DNA from: Xylophilus sp042867185
Lineage (GTDB): Bacteria > Pseudomonadota > Gammaproteobacteria > Burkholderiales > Burkholderiaceae_C
Direction of reading: 5' to 3'
Assembly (NCBI GenBank): GCA_042867185.1
Contig: JBHZQV010000023.1
Span: forward strand, 1 to 64,000
DNA: 64,000 bases
Shown here: in pieces, positions 25,369 through 33,473 of the stretch
Numbering within the stretch: the first letter of the stretch is position 1
How the letters are laid out: each line of letters begins with the position of its first letter
The notes under the pieces: generated by a model
Databases searched by the model: none
What the model was told of the DNA's origin: nothing
Seen by the model: the letters and a program-made list of their open reading frames with translations, nothing else
Position numbers and translations under genes: made by a program

Positions 25369-25674
25369 GCCTCCGTAGCTCAGTGGATAGAGCGATCCCC
25401 TCCTAGACAATTTTGGGCACCAGCGGTCGAAAGACGTTGCGTGAATTGAGTCAAATTCGGTGAACCCTCTGGGCTGCTGGCCCGTGGCAACGCCGAGCCA
25501 AGCCCCTCCATGGGGAAGGTGTAGAGACTAGACGGCTCAGGCCTGGACGACGCGCCCGCAAGGGCGGCGGTCGATGGTCAAGGCATAGTCCAGCCCACGA
25601 ACACGCAAGTGGCGGCGAAAGCCGAAGTGGGACGAAGGGATAGGTCACAGGTCCGATTCCTGTCGGGGGCACCA
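25369..25674 (+). tRNA. tRNA-Arg(CCU), interrupted by a group I intron
   Basis: The 5' exon is 25369-25404 and the 3' exon is 25635-25674; joined they form a 76-base tRNA with encoded CCA. Acceptor GCCTCCG pairs with CGGGGGC (U4-G69 wobble). The anticodon arm ATCCC-CTCCTAA-GGGAT gives anticodon CCU, reading AGG. The T loop reads TCCGATT, so position 55, almost always U (pseudouridine), is C here. The intron sits directly after U36, as in the Burkholderia cepacia tRNA-Arg(CCU) gene. Confidence 0.9.
25405..25634 (+). ncRNA. Group I self-splicing intron (IC3-like) in tRNA-Arg(CCU)
   Basis: A 230-base insertion. P1 pairs CCT|AGA with TTTGGG, with the U-G wobble at the splice site. The conserved core is almost identical to what I recall of the Azoarcus intron: AATTCGGTGAA, GGCAACGCCGAGCCAAGC, GGTGTAGAGACTAGACGGC (25519-25536) and AAGGCATAGTCC (25580-25591). 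The terminal omega-G is at 25634. No endonuclease frame is present. Confidence 0.94.
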
Positions 25675-25740
25675 TGTTTCAGCGAGCCTGTACGCGCGAC
25701 CAGCTAGGGCGTATCGCCGCGCCCCGCTCGGCGGCTTCGC

Positions 25741-26058
25741 TCAGCCGCAACGGGCGCGGATCACGACACCTTGCGCATCCGCATCGAGTGTCAGCCGCGA
25801 TGCGTTGAATTCCATCGTCACCACCTGCCCCGGCCGCAGCACGCGCACCACCGATGCTCCGGCGCGGCCGGCGGCCTCCTCGCCCAGCCGCATGTCGACC
25901 GTCTTGCCCACCGCGAACTGCGCGTTGGTGGCATCGCAGACCGCTCCACCCGCAGGCACTGCGTCCATCGAGGGCGCGGGTGCCCTGGACGGCAGCAGGC
26001 TGCAGGCCTGCAGGGACATGCCGGCAAACGCGCAGGCGGCGAAAATGAGATGTTTCAT
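25741..26058 (-). CDS. I78-family peptidase inhibitor lipoprotein
   Basis: A 105-residue lipoprotein. Signal peptide with lipobox LQAC (Cys19). The rest matches the small I78 (elastase inhibitor AFLEI-like) domain: CDATNAQFAVGK at its start, GASVVRVLRPGQVVTMEFN and the ending RLTLDADAQGVVIRARCG region, with two Cys that probably pair. It would inhibit serine proteases from the periplasm or outer surface. It lies 66 bases beyond tRNA-Arg(CCU). Confidence 0.8.
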   Translation of the reverse strand: MKHLIFAACAFAGMSLQACSLLPSRAPAPSMDAVPAGGAVCDATNAQFAVGKTVDMRLGEEAAGRAGASVVRVLRPGQVVTMEFNASRLTLDADAQGVVIRARCG

Positions 26059-26211
26059 GACAATCGTCCCGTCGAGCCATGTCTGGCGACGCCGCCGCCC
26101 ATGGCGGGCGGCGGCAGACCTTTATTGTGAACCCGCGTTGCCACCCGACGGTGGCTGCAGGCCCGGCTGGCCGGACTGGTTCGACAAGGAGCCCAGCGGC
26201 TCCCGGCGGGT

Positions 26212-26583
26212 CTAGTCGAGCATCAAGCTGCGCTGGCCCGCGCGTTCCGGAACCGCCTCCCCGCGCTCGGCCGCGATGGCCTGGGCATCGCGCCGGGCAC
26301 GCGGGCCGCTCAAGGCGCCCGAACCCTGCTCGCGCCCCTGAACGCCCATGCCGGCTCCGCTGTTGACACCCGGGTTGATGGTGACACCCGGGCCGACGCC
26401 CCCCAGACCCACGCCACCGGTCCCTCCGTTGGCCGACGCGCTGCTTCCACCGGCGGAAGCGGCCGCGGCCGCACCGGGAGAAACCTGTGCAAAGGCTGCG
26501 GCCGAGAAAAGGACGGTCGCTGCCACCCAGACCGACACGGCGGGACGGCCGACACACAAGATCCGGTTCGACGAGAAAGGCAT
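26212..26583 (-). CDS. Small secreted Gly/Ala/Ser-rich protein, function unknown
   Basis: A 123-residue protein with an N-terminal signal peptide (VSVWVAATVLFSAAAFAQ) followed by a low-complexity Gly/Ala/Ser stretch (about 40-80) and a charged tail with AIAAERGEAVPERAGQ. The ATG at 26581-26583 has a strong AAGGAGA site, which supports translation. I recognise no family. It is downstream of the Yip1-family gene on the same strand but separated by about 500 bases. Confidence 0.6.
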   Translation of the reverse strand: MPFSSNRILCVGRPAVSVWVAATVLFSAAAFAQVSPGAAAAASAGGSSASANGGTGGVGLGGVGPGVTINPGVNSGAGMGVQGREQGSGALSGPRARRDAQAIAAERGEAVPERAGQRSLMLD

Positions 26584-26675
26584 GAAAGTCTCCTTGGATG
26601 CTATGCAGTGCAGAACGCTGCCAACTGCGTCAGCCGCAGTCTGCCGGCACTCCGGCCACCGCATGCATCACATCG

Positions 26676-26891
26676 TCACAGAAAACCGACGACAGTGGCG
26701 AGCTGCAGAGGCTCGAAGCCGCTCATGGCGACCGCACTGGCCAGGGTCACGACCAGCATCGCGACGAACCGAAACGCCGCGGTGCCGATCGACAACTCCG
26801 TGTCGCTCTCGTCGACGGGGTCCGGCACGGATGCGTCCGGAGACACGGGAAGGGATGCGTTCGGGCTCACGGAGTAAACGTCGGACGGCAT
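26676..26891 (-). CDS. Small membrane protein, hypothetical
   Basis: A 71-codon frame from ATG 26889-26891, with GAGG eight bases upstream. The first 40 residues are acidic and Pro/Ser-rich (SPDASVPDPVDESD), and one membrane helix follows (FRFVAMLVVTLASAVAMSGF). No homolog is recognised. It fills part of the 526-base gap between the secreted protein and the Yip1-family gene; the remainder of that gap shows nothing. Confidence 0.4.
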   Translation of the reverse strand: MPSDVYSVSPNASLPVSPDASVPDPVDESDTELSIGTAAFRFVAMLVVTLASAVAMSGFEPLQLATVVGFL

Positions 26892-27109
26892 GGCGACCTC
26901 GGCTGCGGATGGGATGTGATGGGAGCCACAGGCAGCCGAAGACGGCGCATGGGGCAGGAAGTGGCAGGATAGTGCTGGCGCACCGTGAACGACGCGCTCG
27001 GACGATGCGGCGTCCCGCTGTGGGAAGCGGCCGACAAGGCGATGGGAGCCTACGCGCCGGCCCGGGCCCCCGCCCCCGCACGCCGCCTTGCCCGCCCGTG
27101 CGCGCAGCC

Positions 27110-28327
27110 TCAGGGCAAGGTACGCCGCTGCAGCTTTTCCAGCATCGCCAGGTCCAGCAGGCTGGACGCGGCCTTGACCTCGTCGAGGTTCATGCGGGTG
27201 CCGGTCACCTCGACCACCACGCCGTTGCGCAGGGTGGTGGTGTACTGGGCCGAGCTGCCGTCCTTGCGGAAATTCTCGTGCAGCGTACGGCCGTTCTCCT
27301 GCCAGGTGCGCTCGGACACGCTGCTGTTCTCGCGCTCGCCCTGCACCGCGGCGCCGGCCGATGCCATCAGCTTGCTCATGCCGCCCAGGTCGATCATCTC
27401 GATCCGCATGCGCTGCTCGCCGTTCGAATAGTCGGCACGGGCGTTGCTGTTGACCCGGCCGGTGACCTGGCCGCCGTGCATCTCGATGGCGGTGCGCTGG
27501 AAGGAGCCCAGCGTCTCGGGCAGGGCCGCTTTCAGTGCCGGTGCCGGCACCGCGCCGGTGTCGGGGTCGCCGCCGGTGACGGGCGGCGTGCCCACGGTAG
27601 GTGCGGCGCCCTGCCCCGCCGCCGCCGCGTCCTGGCGCTCGCTGGCGGCTTCCATCCGCTGGGCAGCGTCGGCGATCTTCTGCGAGGCGGCCTCGAGGCT
27701 GGCGGCGTCCAGCCGCACCTTGCCGCCGGGCGTCTGCAGCGTGATGTCGGCGGCCTCCATGCCGTAGGCGGTCAGCCGGGTCATGGCGGCGGACAGCAGC
27801 AGGCCGACCACCGCCCCGGCCAGCACCAGTACCGCCGCGTAGGGCACGGTCTTCTGCGGTGCGCTGCGCATCACCGCCGGCAGGCCGGCGAACACCACGT
27901 AGGCCGAGTACAAAACCGCCAGCAGCCACAGCATCGACAGTGCCGGCACCACCAGGAAGACGCCCCCCAGCAAGGCGGCCGCACTGCCGTACACCGCGAT
28001 CTTCAGCGCGCTTTCGCGGCTCGCGCGGCCGCCGAAGGTGGGCGCCACCACATGGGCCACCAGGGCCACCACCAGCACCCCCACCACCAGCATGCAATAG
28101 GTGGCGACGGCATGTACCGCGCCCTGTTGCCAGGGCAGGCGGATCGCCACGCCCGCCGCCTGCGCGCCGACGACCGACAGTCCGATGAAGCCGCAGATCG
28201 CCGGCACCAGGGCCAGCAGCAGGAGATGGCGGACGATGCGTGCGGAGCCGATCGGGGTGTCGTCGATGCGGCGCCAGGCGGTGCGGGGCTGCAGCAGCAG
28301 GTTCTGGATGCGGTGGATCAGGCTCAT
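27110..28327 (-). CDS. Yip1-family membrane protein
   Basis: A 405-residue inner-membrane protein. The N-terminal half (about 10-195) is a YIP1 domain with five or so hydrophobic segments, starting with the amphipathic NLLLQPRTAWRRI typical of bacterial members. The C-terminal half is soluble, with a coiled Ala/Glu-rich stretch and a DYSNGEQRMRIEMIDLG domain that ends in a helix. Its function is unknown. The fusion of Yip1 to this C-terminal domain is seen in other betaproteobacteria as far as I recall. Confidence 0.75.
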   Translation of the reverse strand: MSLIHRIQNLLLQPRTAWRRIDDTPIGSARIVRHLLLLALVPAICGFIGLSVVGAQAAGVAIRLPWQQGAVHAVATYCMLVVGVLVVALVAHVVAPTFGGRASRESALKIAVYGSAAALLGGVFLVVPALSMLWLLAVLYSAYVVFAGLPAVMRSAPQKTVPYAAVLVLAGAVVGLLLSAAMTRLTAYGMEAADITLQTPGGKVRLDAASLEAASQKIADAAQRMEAASERQDAAAAGQGAAPTVGTPPVTGGDPDTGAVPAPALKAALPETLGSFQRTAIEMHGGQVTGRVNSNARADYSNGEQRMRIEMIDLGGMSKLMASAGAAVQGERENSSVSERTWQENGRTLHENFRKDGSSAQYTTTLRNGVVVEVTGTRMNLDEVKAASSLLDLAMLEKLQRRTLP

Positions 28328-28505
28328 GGGGTATGCAGGAAAGGCGCCCGCCGCACGCGGGTGGCGGCCGGGGGCTGGATGATGCGCGAACCCGGCGGCC
28401 TGCCCGTGCAGCGCCGCCCGTTTTTTGTTTCAGGGCGTAGCCGCGCCAGGCGGCCCGATCGGGATATTGTGCTCCGGAATAGCCGACAGGCTTGCTGCAC
28501 GCCGG

Positions 28506-29291
28506 CTACCCGCTATGGTTTTGAGAGCGATCGTCCGACGCAAGGCCGCGGCGCAGCCGGTCGACCTCGGCATGCAGGGCCGCGGCCCAGGCGCGGCGGT
28601 CGCGTCCGGCGGCATGGGCCGGCGCGCCGAAATGCACCACCGCCAGCAGCGGCGGCCCGGTCAGGGTGCGCCAGAGCGAGGCGACGAGCGTGTCGTCGTC
28701 CACGTAGGCGGCCAGGACCGACGGTGCTCCGGTGGCGGCATCGAGGAAACGGATACCCACCGGCAGCGCGGGCACGTCGGTGGCAATGGCCGCCTGCAGC
28801 AGATTGCCGTGGAACGGCAGCAGCACGTCGCCGTTGCCGGTGGTGCCCTCGGGAAACACCGTCACCACGTGGCCGGCCGACAGGCTCTCGGCCATGTGGT
28901 GCACCACCCGCACCGCGTCGCGGCGCGAGGCCCGCTCGATGAAGAGCGTGCCGGCACCGTCGGCCACGGCACCGATCAGCGGCCAGCGCCGCACCTCGGC
29001 CTTGGCCACGAAGCGGCAGCTGCGCGCGGCCTGCACCGCCAGTATGTCGAGCCACGAGGTGTGGTTGGCCACCAGCAGCAGCGGCCCGCCGGCGGGCCGC
29101 GCACCCTCCACCCGCAACGCGACGTTCAGGATGGCCATCATCCCGCGCGCCCAGTCCTGGATGCAGGCCTCGCGCTCGGCCGGGGTGAAGCCCGGGAACC
29201 GGCGGCGGATCAGCCAGAGGCCGCGCGCGCCATGCCCCGCGGCCCGCAGGATGCGCCAGCCGGCATGGAGATGGCGCAAGGGGGACCTCAT
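28506..29291 (-). CDS. 1-acyl-sn-glycerol-3-phosphate acyltransferase (PlsC-like)
   Basis: A 261-residue membrane-associated acyltransferase. The catalytic HX4D motif is NHTSWLD (about residue 76) and the glycerol-phosphate block is VFPEGTTGNGD. Members move an acyl chain from acyl-ACP or acyl-CoA to lysophosphatidic acid or a related lysolipid. It follows pyrX by 39 bases on the same strand, so it is likely the last gene of the pyrimidine operon. A role in ornithine lipid synthesis is possible but not supported here. Confidence 0.88.
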   Translation of the reverse strand: MRSPLRHLHAGWRILRAAGHGARGLWLIRRRFPGFTPAEREACIQDWARGMMAILNVALRVEGARPAGGPLLLVANHTSWLDILAVQAARSCRFVAKAEVRRWPLIGAVADGAGTLFIERASRRDAVRVVHHMAESLSAGHVVTVFPEGTTGNGDVLLPFHGNLLQAAIATDVPALPVGIRFLDAATGAPSVLAAYVDDDTLVASLWRTLTGPPLLAVVHFGAPAHAAGRDRRAWAAALHAEVDRLRRGLASDDRSQNHSG

Positions 29292-29330
29292 GGCCGCGGC
29301 GCCGCAGCCGCGCGCACGGCCCGCGCCGAC

Positions 29331-30638
29331 TCACCCATGCCGTGCATAGGCGATCTGACCGCCGACCAGCGTCCAGCGCACCTGGGCCGGCAGCTCGTAG
29401 CCCGAGAACGGCGTGTGCTTGCCCTGGCTGCGCAGCGTGTCGGCACCCACCGTCCAGCGCGCCACCGGGTCGAACACGCAGATGTCGGCCACGCCGCCGG
29501 GCGCCAGCCGGCCCAGGCTGGCCTGCAGCGTGCCCAGCGATCCGCCCAGCACGGTGGCGGGCGCATGGGTCAGCACCGCCAGCGCCCGCAGCAGGCCGGC
29601 ATTGCCGCCGCCGGATTCGTCGGCCCATTTCACCGCCAGGCTCAGCAGCAGCTCCAGGCCGGTGGCGCCGGGCTCGGCCTCGGCGAAGGGCAGCGTCTTG
29701 GCATCCTCGTCCACCGGGGTGTGGTCGGAGACCAGCACGTCGATCGTGCCGTCGGCCAGGCCGGCGCGGATCGCGTCGCGGTCGCGCTGCTGACGCAGCG
29801 GCGGGTTGAGCCGGGCGCGGCTGTCGAAGAAGCCGATGTCGGCGTCGGTCAGGTGCAGCGAGTTGATGCTGACATCCGCCGTCACCTGCAGCCCCTCGGC
29901 CTTGGCGCGGCGCACCAGGTCGATACCGGCAGCGCTGCTCAGGCGGCACAGGTGCACCCGGGCGCCGGTCGATTTGAGCAGTTCGAAGATGGTGTGCAGC
30001 GCGATCGTCTCGGCCGCCACCGGCACGCCCGACAGGCCCAGCCGCGTCGCCAGCGGACCGCTGGCGGCCACGCCCTTGCCCAGGTAGAGCTCCTGCGGCC
30101 GCAGCCAGACGGTGTAGCCGAAGGTGGCGGCGTACTGCAGCGCGCGCTGCAGCACCTGGGTGCTCTGCAGCGGCACCTCGGCCTGGCCGAAGCCGACGCA
30201 GCCGGATTCGGTGAGTTCGGCCATCTCGGTCAGCACCTCGCCGGCCAGGCCGCGGGTCAGCGCGCCCAGCGGAAAGAGGCGCGCCCGGTGCAGCTTCTCG
30301 GCGCGGAATTTCAGCATCTCGACCAGGCCGGGCTCGTCGAGCACCGGGTCGGTGTCGGGCGGGCAGACCAGGCCGGTCACGCCGCCGGCCACCGCCGCCG
30401 CCATCTCGGAATCGAGCATGCCTTCGTGCTCGTGGCCCGGCTCGCGCAGCCGCGCCGCCAGGTCGATCAGGCCCGGCACGACGATGCAGCCGGCGGCGTC
30501 GAGCGTGCGGTCGGGCACGAAGTCGGATGCTATGTTTTCTATAGCTAAAAGCCGGCCAGCAGCAATGGCCAGCGGCACTTTTTTATCGAAACCGGTCGCC
30601 GGATCGATCACCCGGCCGTTCTGGATCAGGATGTTCAT
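29331..30638 (-). CDS. pyrX: Dihydroorotase-like protein, non-catalytic (PyrX)
   Basis: A 435-residue amidohydrolase-fold protein of the type I dihydroorotase family. The metal-binding DxHxHLREPG motif of active enzymes is replaced by DLAARLREPG, so both histidines are missing. Such PyrX/PyrC' proteins are known as structural partners of aspartate carbamoyltransferase. The start overlaps the pyrB stop by four bases (ATGA). Codons for LLAIENIAS near residue 33 coincide with a palindromic element (30529-30548) shared with three other loci, an in-frame insertion in a surface loop by inference. Confidence 0.9.
   Translation of the reverse strand: MNILIQNGRVIDPATGFDKKVPLAIAAGRLLAIENIASDFVPDRTLDAAGCIVVPGLIDLAARLREPGHEHEGMLDSEMAAAVAGGVTGLVCPPDTDPVLDEPGLVEMLKFRAEKLHRARLFPLGALTRGLAGEVLTEMAELTESGCVGFGQAEVPLQSTQVLQRALQYAATFGYTVWLRPQELYLGKGVAASGPLATRLGLSGVPVAAETIALHTIFELLKSTGARVHLCRLSSAAGIDLVRRAKAEGLQVTADVSINSLHLTDADIGFFDSRARLNPPLRQQRDRDAIRAGLADGTIDVLVSDHTPVDEDAKTLPFAEAEPGATGLELLLSLAVKWADESGGGNAGLLRALAVLTHAPATVLGGSLGTLQASLGRLAPGGVADICVFDPVARWTVGADTLRSQGKHTPFSGYELPAQVRWTLVGGQIAYARHG
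30529..30548. repeat. GCTAY..TAGC palindromic element inside pyrX
   Basis: GCTATGTTTTCTATAGCTAA; same consensus as the copies at 7074, 50540 and 56175. It is followed by AAGCCGGCC, a GC-rich tail like the ones after the hemL and yqaA copies. Confidence 0.7.
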
Positions 30639-31597
30639 GCCTCATTCCCCGCGACGATGGACATCACCGCCATGCGCACCGCGATGCCGAAGGTCACCTG
30701 CGGCAGGATCACGCTCTGCTGGCCGTCGACCACCGCCGAGTCGATCTCGACGCCGCGGTTGATCGGGCCCGGGTGCATCACGATCGCATCCGGCTTGGCC
30801 AGGCGCAGCTTCTCGGGCGTCAGGCCGAAGCTGCGGAAGTATTCCTGGCTCGACGGCAGCAGCGCGCCGCTCATCCGCTCGTTCTGCAGCCGCAGCATGA
30901 TGACCACGTCGCAGCCCCGGATGCCCTCCTCCAGCGTGTGGAACACCTTCACCCCCATCTGGGCCATGTCGGCCGGCACCAGGGTGCGCGGGCCGACCAC
31001 CCGCACTTCGGCGCAGCCGAGGGTGGTCAGGCCGTGGATGTCGGAGCGGGCCACGCGCGAATGCAGCACGTCGCCGACGATCGCGACGGTGAGGTTGCTG
31101 AAATCCTTCTTGTAGTGGCGGATGGTGAACATGTCGAGCAGCCCCTGGGTGGGGTGCGCATGCCGGCCGTCGCCGGCGTTGATCACATGCACATGCGGCG
31201 CCACGTGCTGGGCGATCAGGTAGGGCGCGCCCGATTCGCTGTGCCGCACCACGAAGATGTCGGCGGCCATCGCGCTCAGGTTGGCGATGGTGTCGAGCAG
31301 CGATTCGCCCTTGGTGGCCGAGCTGCGCGCGATGTCGAGGTTGATCACGTCGGCCGACAGACGCTTGGCCGCGATCTCGAAGGTGGTGCGGGTGCGGGTG
31401 CTGTTCTCGAAGAACAGGTTGAACACGCTCTTGCCGCGCAGCAGCGGCACCTTCTTCACCTCGCGGTCGTTCACGCTGACGAAGTTGGCGGCGGTGTCGA
31501 GGATGTGGGTGACGATGGCCTTCGGCAGCCCTTCGATCGACAGCAGGTGGACCAGCTCGCCGTGCTTGTTGAGCTGGGGATTGCGTTTGTAGAGCAT
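30635..31597 (-). CDS. pyrB: Aspartate carbamoyltransferase catalytic subunit
   Basis: A 320-residue enzyme condensing carbamoyl phosphate and aspartate in pyrimidine synthesis. Carbamoyl-phosphate motif FENSTRTRTTFE, then SSATKGESLLDT, HPTQGLLD, and the aspartate-loop LRLQNERM. HPGPINRGVEID is also diagnostic. It is one base after pyrR and overlaps pyrX. No pyrI is seen; class A/B-type complexes use the PyrX chain instead. Confidence 0.97.
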   Translation of the reverse strand: MLYKRNPQLNKHGELVHLLSIEGLPKAIVTHILDTAANFVSVNDREVKKVPLLRGKSVFNLFFENSTRTRTTFEIAAKRLSADVINLDIARSSATKGESLLDTIANLSAMAADIFVVRHSESGAPYLIAQHVAPHVHVINAGDGRHAHPTQGLLDMFTIRHYKKDFSNLTVAIVGDVLHSRVARSDIHGLTTLGCAEVRVVGPRTLVPADMAQMGVKVFHTLEEGIRGCDVVIMLRLQNERMSGALLPSSQEYFRSFGLTPEKLRLAKPDAIVMHPGPINRGVEIDSAVVDGQQSVILPQVTFGIAVRMAVMSIVAGNEA

Positions 31598-31598
31598 G

Positions 31599-32125
<527 letters not shown>

Positions 32126-32129
<4 letters not shown>

Positions 32130-32551
32130 GGAAGGGTCCTCAGGAACTGTTCGAGGATGATGCAGGCCGAGGCCGCGTCGGCATCGCGTGCGCCCTCGGA
32201 CAGGGCTTCGGTGGTGCTGTAGCGCTCGTCCACCTCGTAGACCGGCAGGCCGAAGCGGCCGTGCAGCTGCCGCGCGAACTTGCGGGCGCGGCGGGTGTTC
32301 TCGTGCGCCGCGCCGTCGGGATGGAAGGGCACGCCCACCACCAGCGCGTCGGGCTGCCACTCGGCGATCCGCTTGCCGATGGGCGCGAACCGGGCGTCGC
32401 CCTCGGCGGCCACGGTGGCCTGGGGCGTGGCGGTCTTCAGCAGCCGGTTGCCCGAGGCGACGCCGGTGCGCTTCAGGCCGAAGTCGAAGGCCAGGAAGCT
32501 CTGGAAATGGGCCGGAACCTGCGCGACCGCAACGGGGCTGTCATCCGGCAT
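32126..32551 (-). CDS. ruvX: Holliday junction resolvase-like protein RuvX (YqgF)
   Basis: A 141-residue RNase H-fold nuclease. The first catalytic Asp is in FLAFDFGLKRTGVA, and the family VVGVPFHPDG and VDERYSTTEA blocks are present, as is the C-terminal DAASACIILEQFL. It acts in pre-16S rRNA 5' processing and possibly recombination. Start ATG 32549-32551 gives the normal length; the longer upstream reading is a GC-rich hairpin region. It overlaps pyrR. Confidence 0.93.
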
Positions 32552-32608
32552 GGGACCACCGAGCACAGAAGTCGTGCAGGAACCGTAGCGAGGGGCCCGA
32601 GCTTGCGC

Positions 32609-32645
32609 CGAGGACCGGAGCCGCACTGCCGTGCGGTGAGGACCG
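32609..32645. repeat. Hairpin with flanking GAGGACCG direct repeats
   Basis: CCGCAC-TGCC-GTGCGG (32621-32636) is bracketed by GAGGACCG at 32609 and 32638. It lies in the 137-base gap between yqgE and ruvX. It may be an interspersed Comamonadaceae spacer element; a role in the pyr operon leader is unproven. Confidence 0.35.
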
Positions 32646-32688
32646 CAGGTGCGAGATCGGGACACGCAGTAGGTTCATGTGCGGCTTC

Positions 32689-33288
32689 TCAGGCATGGCC
32701 TGCGTCGGGGGAGATCATCCAGGCTTCGAGGCCCAGCAGCTTCAACGCCCGGTCGTAGCGCTCGTCCACCGGCACGTCGAAGATCACCGACAGGTCGGCG
32801 CCGACGGTGAGCCAGGCGTTCTCGGCCAGTTCGCTCTCCAGCTGGCCCTCGCCCCAGGACGAGTAGCCCAGCGTCACCAGCACCCGGCGCGGGCCGGCGC
32901 CGGTGGAGAGCGCTTCCAGCACGTCCTTGGAGGTCGTCATCTCCAGGCCGCCGGGGATGGTCATGGTGGAGGCGTAGACCGATTCGTCGGCGTCGGGCAC
33001 GCTGGCCCGCATCGCCTCGTGCAGCACGAAGCCGCGCTCGGTCTGGACCGGGCCGCCGTTGAAGACGGGGGTGTCCGAGAGGTCCTCGCGGCGCAGCGAG
33101 AGGTCGACCTTGTCGAACAGGCGGCGCAGGTTGATGTCGCTGGGCTTGTTGATCATCAGCCCCAGCGCGCCCTGGGGACCGTGCTCGCAGAGGTAGATCA
33201 CGCTGCGGGCGAAGGACGCGTCCTCCATCCCGGGCATGGCAATCAGAAAGTGATGCGTCAGATTGATGGGATCGGAGTCTGCTGCCAT
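32689..33288 (-). CDS. yqgE: UPF0301 family protein YqgE (AlgH)
   Basis: A 199-residue protein of the YqgE/AlgH family. It begins LTHHFLIAMPGMEDASFARSV and has CEHGPQGALGLMINKP and VFNGGPVQTERGFVLH, the family hallmarks. In Pseudomonas the homolog affects alginate regulation; its biochemistry is unknown. yqgE, ruvX and pyrR-pyrB commonly occur together in Beta- and Gammaproteobacteria. Confidence 0.94.
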   Translation of the reverse strand: MAADSDPINLTHHFLIAMPGMEDASFARSVIYLCEHGPQGALGLMINKPSDINLRRLFDKVDLSLRREDLSDTPVFNGGPVQTERGFVLHEAMRASVPDADESVYASTMTIPGGLEMTTSKDVLEALSTGAGPRRVLVTLGYSSWGEGQLESELAENAWLTVGADLSVIFDVPVDERYDRALKLLGLEAWMISPDAGHA

Positions 33289-33473
33289 CCGGCGATTTTA
33301 AAGGCTCGACCGGGCCGGACCCGGCGCGTCCGGACACAGCGGGTAACCGGCCGCGTGCCGGAACCGGCGACAAACGCTGCACCGGCGCGCCCTGCACCCC
33401 GCGGTGCGGGCATCGCTGGTCCAATACGCGCCACGGCCGGACGCCGGCCCCTCAACTATCCCGAGCCCTGCCC

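Noticed and set aside
10887..26000. Insertion sequence or transposase in the accessory region
   Set aside because: No transposase motif or terminal inverted repeat pair was found; the repeats are better explained by tRNA att copies.
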